From: Zymoseptoria tritici IPO323
Lineage: Eukaryota; Ascomycota; Dothideomycetes; Mycosphaerellales; Mycosphaerellaceae
DNA: 64,000 bases
Assembly (NCBI RefSeq): GCF_000219625.1
Contig: NC_018218.1
Location: forward strand, 1,054,001-1,118,000
Direction of reading: 5' to 3'
This document shows, in pieces, positions 9,244 to 20,716 of this stretch. Position 1 is the stretch's first letter. Each line of letters opens with the position of its first letter. The position numbers and the translations under genes are program-made. Below the pieces are notes generated by a model that ran no database searches, had not been told where the DNA came from, and saw only the letters and a program-made list of their open reading frames with translations.

Positions 9244-12111
9244 ATGTTCGGTGGGTTCAGGAGAACATCCGACATCTGCGGATGCTACTTCATTCACCAG
9301 CATCAGCGCAATTACCTTCCTCAAGTCGAAATACAGTCACATACCATCATCAACCCGGTCAGCTTCACCACGCATCTGACTCAGACCTTCAGCAATCCGC
9401 AGGAGGACAAGCTCGATCAAGTGCGCTACACATTCCCTCTATACGACGGTGTCGCGGTCTGTGGCTACACCATCAAGTATGGCGACAAGACTCTCAAGGG
9501 CATCGTCAAGCAAAAGGACGACGCCAAGAAGACCTATCAGGCTGCCGTTGATCGTGGAGAGACTGCTGGTCTTCTGCAAGCCCTTCCCGCTGGCGTCTTT
9601 GGCGTGAGGCTCGGTAACGTGCCAGCCAAGACGGAAATCATCGTGGACATCACTTACTGCGGCGAGCTGAAGCACGATTCCGCGATTGATGGACTCCGCT
9701 TCAACCTCCCAACCTCGATCGCTCCTCGGTATGGCTCCTATCCTGGTACTGTTCTCGCATCCAATACTCGCAACACTGGTGGCATCAAGATCACCATCGA
9801 CGTCGACATGGGCAAGTCTGCCATCCGTCGTGTTCAGTCACCATCGCACCCGATCGCCGTCTCCATGGGCGAACTCTCCACTGCAGCTCAGAGAACCAAA
9901 GCGCCCTTCAACGCCTCTCAATCCTACGCCACGCTGACCCAAGGTACCGCTGAGCTTGGGGAGGACTTCATCTTCCAAATTATCGTCGATGATCTCAACA
10001 AACCGCAAGCAGTCCTTGAAGTTCACCCGACTCTTCCCAACCACCGTGCTATCATGGCTACTCTCGTTCCACAATTCTCTCTTCCATCCGGCAACCCCGA
10101 GATCGTCTTCATCGCAGATCAATCCGGTAGCATGTCTGGCGCAAAGAACGACTCACTCGTTGCTGCGCTCAAAGTCTTCCTGAAGTCGCTGCCATTCGGC
10201 GTGCGCTTCAACATCTGCGCTTTTGGCAACTCGTACAAGTTCCTTTGGCCGGAGTCCGAAGCCTACAACGAAGAAAACCTCAACACTGCGGTCACTTTCG
10301 TTGAATTGCTCCGCGCTGACTACGGAGGTACTCAAATGCTCGAGCCGGTCAAGGAGGCATTCCTTCGCAAGCGTGCTGACTTACCGATGGAAGTCATGTT
10401 GTTGACGGATGGAGAGATCTGGGAAGAGAAGACTCTGTTCGAGTTCTTGAATGAACAGATTCAAGAGAAGAAGGTTGATGCGCGGGTATTCGCGCTCGGA
10501 ATCGGAAACGATGTCTCTCACACGTTGGTGGAGGGAGTGGCGAGGGCTGGTCGAGGCTTCGCGCAGTTTGTCACTCAGACCGAGGAGACGGATCGAAAGG
10601 TCATGAGGATGTTGAAGGGTGCGCTATGTGCGCATACGCAGGACTACTCACTGGACGTGCATTACGAAGAAGAGGGCACGATCCTTGAGGAAGACGACTT
10701 TGAGCTCGTGGACAAGCCGAGTGATGGACTTGCGATTCGCACAACTGGGAGCGACGATCGAGAATCCAGTGCCACTACTCCTGCGCCTGCAGCTCCGATC
10801 TCGTTGTTTGACACCTCGACGAACATCGACGAGAACCCGGCTCCGGTACCACGCTACTCTCACCTTCCGAAGATCCCAACTCCGAAGGTCTTGCAGGCGC
10901 CGACATTCATTCCTCCTCTTTTCCCGGCCAACCGCTCCACCGTCTACCTCCTTCTCGGACCTGAATCACGCCAGCGCCCAGTCAAAAGCCTCACGCTGAA
11001 GGCAACCTCCGCAGCTGGACCATTGCAGCTCGATATCCCTGTCCATCAACTCGCGGCTGGCAAAGAGACCGAGCTAGATAGTGGCATCCATGTCCTCGCC
11101 GCTCGAAAGGCCATCCAGGACCTCGAAGAGGGACGAGGCTGGCTGCAGTCTGCTACCGTGTCTGCCTCTGTGCTCGATACTGCTGAGACCGCCGGCTCGA
11201 CCAAGATTACGATGCCTGTGAAAGATCGATACCCCTCTCGCTTCGATGAGATGGTCGAGCGCGAAGATGTGCGCCTGGGTGTCACGTACGGAGTCGCTGC
11301 GAAGCACACTTCTTTTGTCGCTGTGCAGGCCGATGGAGAGCGCGAACAAGATACCAACGACCAAGTTCGATCCGAAGCTCAACCTGCGGGCTCCGGAGGT
11401 CGTAAGGGCTTCGGCGGTGTTTCCTGCATGCGTTCAGGTGGAGGAAACCTCTTTTCAGCTTCGATAGGACTATCGCCACTCGGCGGAGCCCACGCACCGG
11501 GAGGAAGTCAAGGAGCACTGTTCTCGTCTTCGCTAGGGAGTGGACGAGGCGGAAGTGGAGGAAGTATGTTCGGTGTCAGTCACTCTAACGCAGCTGCCGC
11601 TGCCGCTCCTGGCGCAGGCAGCGTGTTCAGTGCAGCGCCTCAAGCCAGCATGATGCGGCAACCGTCTCAAGCCGGTCTCGTTGGCCAGCCAAGCCCTTCT
11701 ACTGCAGGTGGTCTCTTCGGTGCATCCAGCCGTCGGAGGAAACGTGTTGCTGCCCCGGCAGGTAATTCGTTCTTGGCTGACGAGGAGGTCCCTCCCGTGG
11801 ATCCAGAGAAACCCCTCAGCCTTCTACACAAGCTCATCTCCCTCCAGATGTTCTCCGGAGCGTGGACCTGGTCTGATGAGCTGCTCGCTTTACTGAAGCT
11901 GAACGCTCCCGAGGAGGAAATCCTTGCGCGATTCGGCGATGTCAAGGATCTTGCTGCGACGGCCCTGGTGGTGGCATTTCTGCAGGCTCATTTGGCGGAC
12001 GATAAGGAGGTTTGGGAGATGGTGGTGAAGAAGGCGAAGGCTTGGTTGGGAGGCAAGGTCGGCTCGGAGAAGGTTGATGAGACGGTTGCTGTTGCTGGAG
12101 GATTTGCTTGA
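9244..12111 (+). CDS. VIT and von Willebrand A domain protein
   Basis: A 955-residue single-exon protein. The VIT domain is at about 1-130 (CGCYF near the start; YTFPLYDGVAVCGYTI), followed by a VWA domain at about 285-455 with a MIDAS DQSGSMS (Asp about 292). Later parts are a beta-rich linker, a Gly/Ser-rich region (about 720-850) and a C-terminal helical module (LHKLISLQMFSGAW...) typical of fungal members. The architecture is that of the inter-alpha-trypsin-inhibitor/PARP4-like family without the PARP part; no signal peptide is evident, so it is probably intracellular. The frame is open back to an ATG at 9043, but that ATG has a poor context and the added 67 residues look non-coding, so I chose the ATG at 9244. 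The fungal function is unknown. Confidence 0.85.
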   Translation: MFGGFRRTSDICGCYFIHQHQRNYLPQVEIQSHTIINPVSFTTHLTQTFSNPQEDKLDQVRYTFPLYDGVAVCGYTIKYGDKTLKGIVKQKDDAKKTYQAAVDRGETAGLLQALPAGVFGVRLGNVPAKTEIIVDITYCGELKHDSAIDGLRFNLPTSIAPRYGSYPGTVLASNTRNTGGIKITIDVDMGKSAIRRVQSPSHPIAVSMGELSTAAQRTKAPFNASQSYATLTQGTAELGEDFIFQIIVDDLNKPQAVLEVHPTLPNHRAIMATLVPQFSLPSGNPEIVFIADQSGSMSGAKNDSLVAALKVFLKSLPFGVRFNICAFGNSYKFLWPESEAYNEENLNTAVTFVELLRADYGGTQMLEPVKEAFLRKRADLPMEVMLLTDGEIWEEKTLFEFLNEQIQEKKVDARVFALGIGNDVSHTLVEGVARAGRGFAQFVTQTEETDRKVMRMLKGALCAHTQDYSLDVHYEEEGTILEEDDFELVDKPSDGLAIRTTGSDDRESSATTPAPAAPISLFDTSTNIDENPAPVPRYSHLPKIPTPKVLQAPTFIPPLFPANRSTVYLLLGPESRQRPVKSLTLKATSAAGPLQLDIPVHQLAAGKETELDSGIHVLAARKAIQDLEEGRGWLQSATVSASVLDTAETAGSTKITMPVKDRYPSRFDEMVEREDVRLGVTYGVAAKHTSFVAVQADGEREQDTNDQVRSEAQPAGSGGRKGFGGVSCMRSGGGNLFSASIGLSPLGGAHAPGGSQGALFSSSLGSGRGGSGGSMFGVSHSNAAAAAAPGAGSVFSAAPQASMMRQPSQAGLVGQPSPSTAGGLFGASSRRRKRVAAPAGNSFLADEEVPPVDPEKPLSLLHKLISLQMFSGAWTWSDELLALLKLNAPEEEILARFGDVKDLAATALVVAFLQAHLADDKEVWEMVVKKAKAWLGGKVGSEKVDETVAVAGGFA

Positions 12112-13212
12112 TAGGAGGGTGCAATGAGAGCAATCAGGGCATTGAGACGAGGGAACAAGCAGTTGGATAGATCGACGCGATCTGAGTTGGAGTCAATCAG
12201 GCCTCTCTAAAGGAAAGCACGAAGGACCGAAACGATGCAGAATGATTTTACGACGGAATAGTATCGGCTTGGGTCCGGCTTGGATGACAGTACAGGGCGG
12301 TATGAGCCTGTAGCGCACTTTAGTTAAAAGTAACGAAATGAATGATGAAACTCACCCCTTCTTATATGTGCCTGTGTCGCAGCGCGTGTACCCTCGCCCT
12401 TGAACGCACGTAAGTGATGGTTCTTCGTCTCTCATCTTGATGTCTCCCCTCGAGATATCCTGAAACTGGTTCATTCCTTGCCCGATTCCTCTTGATAAGC
12501 TTGCCTGAACGTGCTTTTCCTTGCACTGTGAACTTCCTGCTACCTGCTTCGAACTCCCAGCTCGATGACCAGCAGCAGGACTTCATGGCCGTGGCTGTTC
12601 AGAGTCCAATACGAGCACGAACGCATCGGAGTCGTGTCGAACTTCATGTAGCTCTATTCCAGACAAGTCTCTACGCACTTATCAAGGAGAAGCCGGAAGC
12701 CATCTCGCCGCCGCATGCTTCCTCTCCCGTTCGAGATCGCCTCTGCCGCCGCCGGAGCTACTCCCGCACAGCCCGCCGCCGCGCCCCACCGCCATCCCTT
12801 TCATGCGTACTTATACCCCGCCAACTCTGCGCATTCCAAGGAGATCCCGATGATCATAACCGGGCCGGAGCTTCCTTAGCTCAGCGGTTAGGGCGCTTGC
12901 GTTCAAGGGGTTCTGTGTATGAAACCAGCTTGACCCCATTTCGAAGGGGCCGAGTACCACGAATTTCCTTGCCATGTCTGAGTCGGGTTATCGAGTCGAC
13001 GTGGCTGAGTGGGTTTCTCGAGCTCCAATGTATTGGGCGCTTTGTTTTGCCCTTTTGGTCGGGTTTCGCTTTTGCAACTTGAAGGCGTGGGATTCCTTTT
13101 TGACAAGCCATCGGGCGCAGTACATCCTTAGCGGTCGGGAATCGGCCAGGAGCTGCACTTTTCAAGGCCGTGGACGCAGAAACTCTGATCATGTCAAACA
13201 TGCGAGGACATC
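12112..13212. other. Convergent intergenic region
   Basis: Separates the VIT/VWA gene from the convergent minus-strand gene. It contains two tRNA A-box-like words (12877-12887 and 13002-13012) but no matching acceptor stems or B boxes, so no tRNA is called. An unsupported 196-codon frame at 12492-13082 has no domain. Confidence 0.45.
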
Positions 13213-15678
13213 TCATATTTGAAAAGAGCCCGATCTGCGATCCGCTTCATCAACTCCAAAGCCAAATACTAGCCGGAAGAGATCTCCTGAACGCAGGGCG
13301 TTAGCATTCTCGCCGATTTTATCATCTCGAAAGGGGTTGACTTACGCATCCAAGCCCACTGCTCCGAGTTGCCTAACCACCGCACCGCTTTCGCAATGTC
13401 GTTCGCGCTCAGTCGTCTTGCCGGATAATTATGCACGGTCATCATCGACTTATCATTCGTGACCAACTTCTTGTAAAAGCTCAACACTTTCATCTGCCAA
13501 GGTAAAGTGCCAAACGCATTGTCCGACAAAGCCTTCACATAGTTCGGCAGCGGCTGACCAGAAGTCCGAACATAGCCCGTATCCATGCCTGCTTTCAGCA
13601 AGAGGCATCGCAATCGGGAGAGTGCCGTCTCTTCTGCCGATGCCGTGGCGGTGGAGGATGTGCGTTGCGAGCCTGCGGACTCGGAATAGTCGCTCAGCAC
13701 GCTAGCATTCGAGGTCCAGCGATCGTGGTGGTGAGTTGCACCGCGGAGGGAGTCTCTAGAGCCGGTACTCGCGGGTCCGAGGACGAGGATATTGGGTACT
13801 GTGACAGAGTCGGGGGAGGAATCCGCGGTAGATGTGTCGTCGAACACAGTGACAGGTGTTTCGGGCGGAGCGGACTGTGCATCGTGGAATTTGCGGCTGG
13901 AGATGGTGCTCGATGTAGATCGACCTTCGGAGCGGACGGAGGCTGAAGAGGCTTTGTAAGAGGACTGAGAGTTGAAAGTGGTTTGGCTGGGTCGTGGGGT
14001 GCCTCGATCGGGTCGAATCTGCGTCCAACCTTCTCGGAACAGGTCGCAAAGTTCCCAACATGCTTGCACGGCAGATCCGAGGAGCTCTTCGTCTGCTCGC
14101 TTGCCTTCTCGGCTGCTTTGTCGAATGTTGAAGAGCATCTCGGCCAAGGACCAGCATGCCCGAAGGAGAGAATCCGTTTCTTGAGGCAGGGCTGTCGGCA
14201 GCTTCATCAGTCTGTGGCAAAGGGTGATGTAGAAGTCCAAGGTTCTTTCGTTGAAAGCATCCGGCAGGCTTCGATCGTGGGTATTGTAAAGATGATTGTT
14301 GAGCTCGAAACTCACTCGCAAGACCGAATCCGAAGCTTCGTCCATCTTCTCCCGAGCATCGAACAACGACTGGCAAAAGTCTCGACAGAGTTCCAAGGTA
14401 GGCATGACTTGAGAGGTGTGATCTTCGTCACGATGATCATACAGTTGTTGGCACAATCGCCAACAGCTCCGCCACGCCTGTTCTTGAACCTCTGTCTTAC
14501 CCGCAAATCGGAATGTTCGTTGTCGATGGCTCGAAGATAGTCCTGCTAATGTGTTGCAAAGGGTCCAGCATTCGCTCAGCGCGGTCTGCAGCGCAGCAAC
14601 TTCCGTGTCGGTCTGGTCCAGCGTCTGCATGGCTTCTTCCATCGTCCCATCACCGACCAAACCAGCGGTGCTTGGTCCACTGTCATTCTTCGCGTCGGAA
14701 GCATCATTCTTGCGATGCGATTCGTCAACGTCCTTGTCCAAAGCTTCGGGGATATCTGTCACTGCTGTCAGTAAGGTAGCCTCGAACTGGACGAGTGCAT
14801 CCGACCTTCTAGGCTCGATGTGCGTCGGCTCCGACGCTTATAGTCTTCATCAAGCTCCTGCCTTGATTGTGCACGAGGCGTGGAACGATCCGTGAACTTC
14901 GGCACATCGGTGTTCACGGGCGGTGGAGAACTCGGCAATTGCTGAGGACGACAACGTGTGAGCTCTTTGCACACTCAAATTGGCCGGTCACGCAACTCAC
15001 CATATCTGCTGGCTCGAGAACAGATGCCTCCGGCGTTGTGGGAGAGACGAGTCTAGTGGTTTGCTCGGACTTCTCACTTGGCGTCGACTGCTGCCCTCCG
15101 TCGAATTTCTTGAAGCCAGAGGGAACATGAATCACGGATTGTGGACCGTCGTCCGTCCGGAACCGAGCGGGCAGTTTGGTATCAAGCCTTGGTGGATTCT
15201 CCTACTCATATCAGCACGCAGCCTCCATCAGTTAACATTCTGATTGGCCATACACTCTTTGCGCTCTCTGGACTTGTTATCTCAATGTCCGGCGATTGCA
15301 CCTCGAACGATTCGCGTCGCTTGGTGGAATCTTGCGACTTAATGTCCTCATCCTGCGCCTCCTCTTCTATTTCTGTACTCTCGGTGCCATTCGAGTCTAC
15401 GGGCGACGGTTCGATGCCTGGTGGATATGGGCTAGCCGGCGGTGCTAGAGAGTCTGTTGGTCCGGACGATCTGTGTAGGAATAAGTCAGCCCTCAGGTCA
15501 AGGTCGGATAGCTTCACGCCGATTCTGTCCTTGCTCACCTGTTGCTGCGCGTATTGTCGGAACTTGGAAATTGGCCATTGAATCGCGCCGGTGTGCCGGG
15601 GGAATCAGTGTATGGGCTGAAGGCGGATGCAAGCCCGCCGCCTGTTGGTGAAGGCATCATTGGACTCTTCAGTGCCAT
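13213..15678 (-). CDS. Conserved fungal protein, helical repeats plus disordered N-terminus (DUF7624-like)
   Basis: Predicted exons (minus strand): 15678-15539, 15470-15254, 15201-15001, 14941-14806, 14755-13346 and 13286-13213. All phases fit and give about 725 residues. The N-terminal 240 residues are Ser/Pro/Thr-rich and acidic (SPYTDSPGTP near the start). The main part is helical with repeated Cys/Trp/Leu patterns (ECWTLCNTL, SCWRLCQQL, ACWSLAEML, ACWELCDLF), a Ser/Thr-rich linker, and a C-terminal conserved block (LPWQMKVLSFYKKLV, SANDIAKAVRWLGNSEQWAWM). I believe this is the fungal family labelled DUF7624, from memory and unverified; its function is unknown. The last intron (13287-13345) has a GTAAGT donor and GCTAAC branch; if retained, the frame ends at 13269 with a different tail. 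The donor of the intron at 14756-14805 (GTCGGA) is unusual, but the protein frame demands a join there. Confidence 0.75.
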
Positions 15679-18115
15679 AACAGCGGCACGACTATGAGGG
15701 ACTGGACCAAGCCGGCCAGTGGCCGAGTGGTATGTCTAGCAGCCTCAACATGCGTATGCAAGATAGAGGTGCTGCATGCCAGCAGTGCCTTGTGCGAGGT
15801 AAGAGCAGCGAGTCGCGATGTTGAATCTGCTCGCCGGCAGGTCGACTCGACTGGTGGGACAGGACAAGCAGCTACGGTCGGGATAAGGTGGATAGATGAG
15901 AACCGGTTCGCGTTCCGAATCTTGGTTGGGAGGTTCGCGGGTCAAGTTTGTCAAGGCATACGCTCGGACTCATGGGTAGAAGTCAGAGAGAAAAGGCTTC
16001 GTTGCCTTCAGCTTGCCAGGATTTCTCGCGGCACAGTCTAGCTATGGGTCAGTTGCATTCACCGGAACCAACATGTGTAGTCTGATCTCGCGGACGCAGA
16101 GCGGGAGCTATGGCCCCTCGTCGGACACTATGCACGGTATGCAGAAAGAGGCGCGTTGCCCGTACCGGACAAGCAAGCCAGTGGCAGCGTCCTTCCCCAG
16201 TCCTGTACGCGTTGTCGACTTTGACAATACACAGCATCTTTATGCTTGGGTCGTGCGGACTTTCAACTGCCGTCGGTGTTCGCAGCTAGAATATCTTCCA
16301 TACGATGTCGCGTATCTCATCTTGCAACCTCGCTTTCGGCAGACACAGCGTGCAGGTGCCAGATCATGAAGCTGCTATTGTGCATACCCATGGATGAGTA
16401 CGGAGGTACAAGTGGTCATTTTAACCGCCGAGGCGTTGGGCTAGTAAAGCCAAGCTCGGATCGGCCTTTACTCCACTAGGCATGGCGTGGCTCAGTCCAC
16501 CTCTCTTCTTCCAAGCTCAAATGTGACGACGCCGCTTGGGCACAGCTCCAAGGCTGGCGATACAGGGAAGGCGGCCTCAGTCCCGTGACCCCGTGGAGAG
16601 TGCTCAAGATCACTGCCTTGTAGACGTACGCTGTCAGGACATGTTGTTGAAGCTCGCAGCCGCGAAAGAAGTCCAATAGCACGAAAAAAACCGAACGAAC
16701 GGGGTTGTCCCGACCAAAGCCAATGGGAATCGCATCCTTCAGTGAGTTGTACAGGCCCGGAGGACTGTGAACGCACGTGGAATGGCACTAATCGAGAGCC
16801 GGCAACGCCAGGGACAGACTCCAGTCTGCATGAGACGAGCTGCCCTCGTTGAGTGCATATGCACAGCAAATCTGCACGCAATCCTGACCGGTCCATATCT
16901 CATCGCTGGGAATTTACTCTCGTCCGAAACGTGGGTGACTTCGGGAACTGGCGATAAGTCGTGGTTGGCGGCTCCTGTATAGAGCTCAGAATGTCACACT
17001 CCGCGGTGAACTTTCCACGAGGGAGCCCCATCATCGGGTTCGGTATTCGACCGCAGCAGCACTAGTAGGCGCTCGGAAACGCGGACCTACTGCGCCTCAG
17101 ACCATGGATACTGCAAGGTTACGATGCGTGCGTTCTTTGCTAGCAGCAGCAGCGAATCACCACTCACAGCTCAGGCTCTCACATACAGCGCTCCACGTCG
17201 GCCACGTCCGTCTCCAGCAACCCGCATCTCTGCACAAATTCGCTTGACATGTGGTTAGTCCTTGGTCGAAGCCTTTGCATGCACTTCCAGCTGCCCTCGT
17301 GGTTCCTTGAGAATGTGCCTACGATCCGGTCCCGTCCCGACTGGAGCCTCGAAGTCGAGCTCATCATTAGACATGTCGGTGTTTCGTCCTTCGTGATGCC
17401 ATGGCATGGTCTCAATCCCGTCTCACGGAACCAGCCTACGATCCCGCGAGGTCCTGATTGGAGCGCTGAGCCCGCCACCAACAGAAGCGACGCACACTCC
17501 TCTGTTGGCCCTTGACAGATGAATTCTCCCCTTTGCTTCGTTATGGCCAGTATGATATCTCGTATACCATGTCGGAGATCTCTTCGCAAGCCCGGCTATC
17601 GGACCATCCGTTAGTAGGACCGGTTCGCGGGCATGCGGATCGTGGCGGCGAGGTGAGTAACATCTGTCGTTGGCTGCTCAGTGTCGCAAAACTCCGGTAG
17701 CTGAATGTGAGCCGGATCCTGAGTTTGGCCAATGGAAGGTGCTCGAGGCTGACCACATTGTCGGCATCGGCACCGAGATGCCCGTGCGCGGTAACCAGTA
17801 GGATGGTATCGTGGCGCTGCCGCCTCAGTCGAGAGATGATGATGTACTCATGGTATTAGCTTTGACTCACTGGCTCGCACAGTGTGCAGCCTTTGGTAGC
17901 GAGAAAGATCGAGCGGGTGATCGACAATGCGCTGGAGACTGCAGCAATTGAATCTCATAGATGTCGTATTCGCAGGCGCAAGTTTTATCTCTCATTGGGT
18001 ATCTCAAGGCGTATGAGCAGGAAATGCAAAGGCTTAAAACATCGCTCACTCGCTCGCTGAACGCAAAGCAAAAGGGGAAAAAAGCAAAACTGTCGAAATC
18101 TGGGTCTGATCACCC
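15679..18115. other. Gene-poor 2.4 kb region
   Basis: I see no frame with a domain, signal peptide or plausible splice chain. A diverged word shared by 17318-17348 and 17435-17465 (CCTACGATCC ... TGGAGC) hints at an old local duplication. An A-box-like word lies at 15720-15730 without a tRNA fold. Confidence 0.45.
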
Positions 18116-19108
18116 TCAGCAGCAACCCGCTCTTCCACCGCCAGCACTACTCCCGGGTCGTCCTCCAAGTCTGAAAACATCGCTCCATCCACCCTTCGTC
18201 CTCCTCCTCCTAACCGAACCTCCATGGCCGTCACTTGTCAGCCCGCCACTCCTGATGCTGCTCCCGTCATCGTTGTATCGATAGTAGTCAGCATCGCCGT
18301 ATTGAATGCCACTCATGGGATCGTCAGGATCAATCTCGCCAAGCTCAATCTTGGTCAGGATGATGCGTGCCAGCCGGTCGAATACCTCCTCCACTCCCTC
18401 GCCAGAGAGCGCGGACACTTCCATAGTCGCCGGTATCCGGTTTTGACTCGCCCAACTCGCCACCATCTGGGATCCAACCTCCCTGCCGTTATTCGAAACC
18501 GTTGCTCGTAGTTGTGTCCCTAGTGAAGGTCCACGAGGTAGACTTCCCATACCCACGTCACCATCGTCCAAATCGAGCAGGCCTCCAGTTTGCACCTCCC
18601 TCGCCTGCTGTCCAGGTGCTCCGCCATCCACCAGATCCGACTTATTTCCAACCACAATCGCGCTCATCATCGGACTTGCCAACGCTCTGGCATCTCCAAG
18701 GAATGTTCCCAACTCCGCGAAGCTCTTCCGATCGCACACATCGTAGACCAGGATCGCACCAGCCGCACCTCTGTAGTAACTTCGGCTCACACTCCGGAAC
18801 CTCTCTGTACCTGCTGTATCCCATAGCTGAAACTTGATCCTCTTCCTCCTCCCTGTGCCGTCGCCAATCTTCAGGATCTTCGAAGCGAACTCCACGCCGA
18901 TCGTCTGTGACGAGACGACCCTCCACTCGTTCTTCACAAAGCGATGTAGTAGACATGACTTTCCGCATCCGCTTGGTCCGAGCAAGATGATCTTCGCGAG
19001 ATAGTCGTACATCGACCCCATTTCCTGCGGCGCGGAGGAAAAGGCATAGTTGTCGCGGGCTGTGGAGGTTGTGGATGAGGCGTTGGAGTCGTGGCGGGCT
19101 CGTGGCAT
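18116..19108 (-). CDS. ypt4: Rab4-type small GTPase
   Basis: A 330-residue single-exon Ras-superfamily GTPase. G1 is GPSGCGKS (44-51), switch I Thr lies in QTIGVEF (68-74), G3 is WDTAGTERF (96-104), G4 is NKSD (155-158) and G5 is SALSG (232-236). The RabF-like YYRGAAGAILVYDV follows G3. The protein ends in Cys-Cys, a geranylgeranylation signal. It is longer than a usual Rab (about 210) because of an Asp/Gly-rich insert between G4 and G5 (about 160-208), a 20-30 residue N-terminal extension and a Gly/Ser/Arg-rich tail. The core most resembles Rab4 (fission yeast Ypt4), which acts in fast endosomal recycling; the subfamily assignment is from motif feel only. Confidence 0.85.
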   Translation of the reverse strand: MPRARHDSNASSTTSTARDNYAFSSAPQEMGSMYDYLAKIILLGPSGCGKSCLLHRFVKNEWRVVSSQTIGVEFASKILKIGDGTGRRKRIKFQLWDTAGTERFRSVSRSYYRGAAGAILVYDVCDRKSFAELGTFLGDARALASPMMSAIVVGNKSDLVDGGAPGQQAREVQTGGLLDLDDGDVGMGSLPRGPSLGTQLRATVSNNGREVGSQMVASWASQNRIPATMEVSALSGEGVEEVFDRLARIILTKIELGEIDPDDPMSGIQYGDADYYRYNDDGSSIRSGGLTSDGHGGSVRRRRTKGGWSDVFRLGGRPGSSAGGGRAGCC

Positions 19109-19436
19109 GGCCGATAGTAGGCCTGGTATTGGGAGTATGCGAGGAAGCGGCGGTCACTCAATCACACTGACTTCGAATGAGGCTTTCGATGCGGTGAATA
19201 TATGGAATGGAGGTGCACGTGTCACACGATAAGATAGCGAGGCGTAAAGTTTAGGGTTTAGGTCTAAAGCACACTAGCTTCCTCCACTCCCTTCCTTCCC
19301 AGATGTAACGGTCTTTACTTCAACAACACGCTTTGCAATTTTGACCTGCTCCATCTCAAAGCATGCATCGGCCTTCATGTTCACACTCGTATCCCGTATG
19401 AATCAGCCCTCGCTTTTCTAACCTCAATGAGCTCAG
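19109..19436. other. Short intergenic region
   Basis: Holds the promoter of the Rab gene and the 3' flank of the RBR ligase gene. No coding signal. Confidence 0.5.
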
Positions 19437-20716
19437 TCAAAGCCTGTTCCTCCGGCACGGATAGCAAGCCGTCAGACCGCAGTGCTTGCAACTGTATATC
19501 CTTGCTTTGTGTCTGTGGCAGAACTCGCAGTCTACCCCATGGAGAGGAGCCCGACGCCAGTTCAGAGGATGATCGCAATTTATATTCGCTTGTAGCTGCT
19601 CGGCAGCATCTTGGATGCGCTCCTCGCGGTTGACGGGTGCCGGAACCGGAGGGGCTGCTGGCACGCGTTCGCCAAAACCTGGCTGGCCGAATGCAAAGAC
19701 TCGGCGAAGAGGCTCTGCATGTATCGCGGGCGCTCTGAATTGAGGCCCCTGTCGATTAGGATGCGGTACAACTGGTCGTGCCGGACCACGATCAACGAGC
19801 TGCGCGGCACGACGTATGAGTCGCTCCTCCTGCCACTGCGCGCAAGCACAAGTCTTCCAGCGATTGCCGCAGAGATAGCAGAACTCTCTCCTGCATTGAC
19901 ACTGTGCTTCGGTCAGTAAGGTATGTCCAAACGGGTCCATTTCGCACTCACAGTCATGTGGTTGCAGCCAAAATTCAGCTCGATAACCCGCCCGCATTCA
20001 CATCTCCTCCAGCCCTCGCCTTCGGCCATTTGCAGAAGCTGCTGGAGCCCCTGGTCCTCTTGACAATCGCCCGGATGAGACCCAGCTTTGCAGTGCGTAC
20101 AAGTCCTCGTGAAACAAGAAGGGCATAGAGCCACATCGCCGCCTCGCACCACAGCAGGAGGAATGAACACTGAGCATGCCGCATTCGAACAGTACACCGG
20201 GTTGACCGTACTGAGCTCAATAGCTTTGGCGTCGAACTCCACTGCAAACGCTGGCTCGAGGTGTCTCCGCACTTCTTCGATCTCGATATCCTGCCGACAG
20301 CACCGCGGTGGGAAAGCCGTGCCGTCGGTCATGGAGTTCCGGAGGACACCCGTGAGGCAATCGGCGCAGTAGGGATGTCCGCATGGCAGAATTGCAACAC
20401 CTGGATCGTCACTGCAGGCCACGCACAAGCGAGGGGGCTCGACGTAATGTGTAGCGTTTGCGTCTCCTGGTTCGACTTCATCCGCACCGACAGGAGTCTT
20501 GGACGCCTCGATCAGCGTCTGCACCTCTTCTTCGTACAGCCGCTCCGCGAGGGCTACGTCGCCCTCGTCAAAGCCGTTCTGTATTCGAAGAGCAACGGCG
20601 TAGTCGTCCTGCTCTTGCTGCAATTTGCGAGCCGCCTCTTCAGCTGGGGTGAGGACCCTAGGTACGTCGTCCGCGGCGACATTGAAGAAAGTCCAGTTGA
20701 AGCCCGGAATGGCCAT
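19437..20716 (-). CDS. RBR-type E3 ubiquitin ligase
   Basis: Exons 20716-19952 and 19901-19437, with a 50-nt intron (GTGAGT, CTGAC branch, CACAG), giving 409 residues. RING1 has CVACSDDPGVAILPCGHPYCADC (about 98-120), then an IBR-like block with YCSNAACSVFI and CPSCFTRTCTHCKAGSHPGDC, then RING2 with CECGRVIELNFGCNHMT joined across the intron to CQCRREFCYLC. The Cys in GCNHMT is the expected thioester-forming residue. A final Cys/His cluster (CEFCHRHKARIYSCKHCGLTACYPC) is an extra zinc-binding tail. The helical N-terminus (about 20-75) is charged. The start was set at MAIPGFNW because the upstream in-frame stretch looks like leader sequence. The substrate is unknown; many such RBR genes exist in filamentous fungi. 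Confidence 0.85.

Noticed and set aside
8387..9379. 330-codon plus-strand frame overlapping two genes
   Set aside because: Shares its ends with the senescence-domain and VIT/VWA genes in other frames and has no domain of its own.
12863..12960. tRNA-like sequence with a perfect A box (12877-12887)
   Set aside because: No complementary acceptor stem (the 5' GCTTCCT has no AGGAAGC partner) and no proper B box; treated as chance or a relic.
12492..13082. 196-codon plus-strand frame
   Set aside because: Arg/Ser/Pro-rich with no domain, no conserved-looking block and overlap with the tRNA-like words; likely chance.
12995..13090. Second tRNA-like start, GTCGACG followed by an A-box word (13002-13012)
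   Set aside because: Looks like the start of a Ser/Leu tRNA, but no CGTCGAC or GTTCRANNC follows within a tRNA length.
15710..15810. A-box word TGGCCGAGTGG at 15720-15730
   Set aside because: The only GGTTCG-like words are about 180 bases downstream and do not match a B box; no foldable tRNA.
17318..17465. Repeated word pair as evidence for a transposon
   Set aside because: Only about 30 bases, imperfect, with no terminal repeats or transposase remnants.
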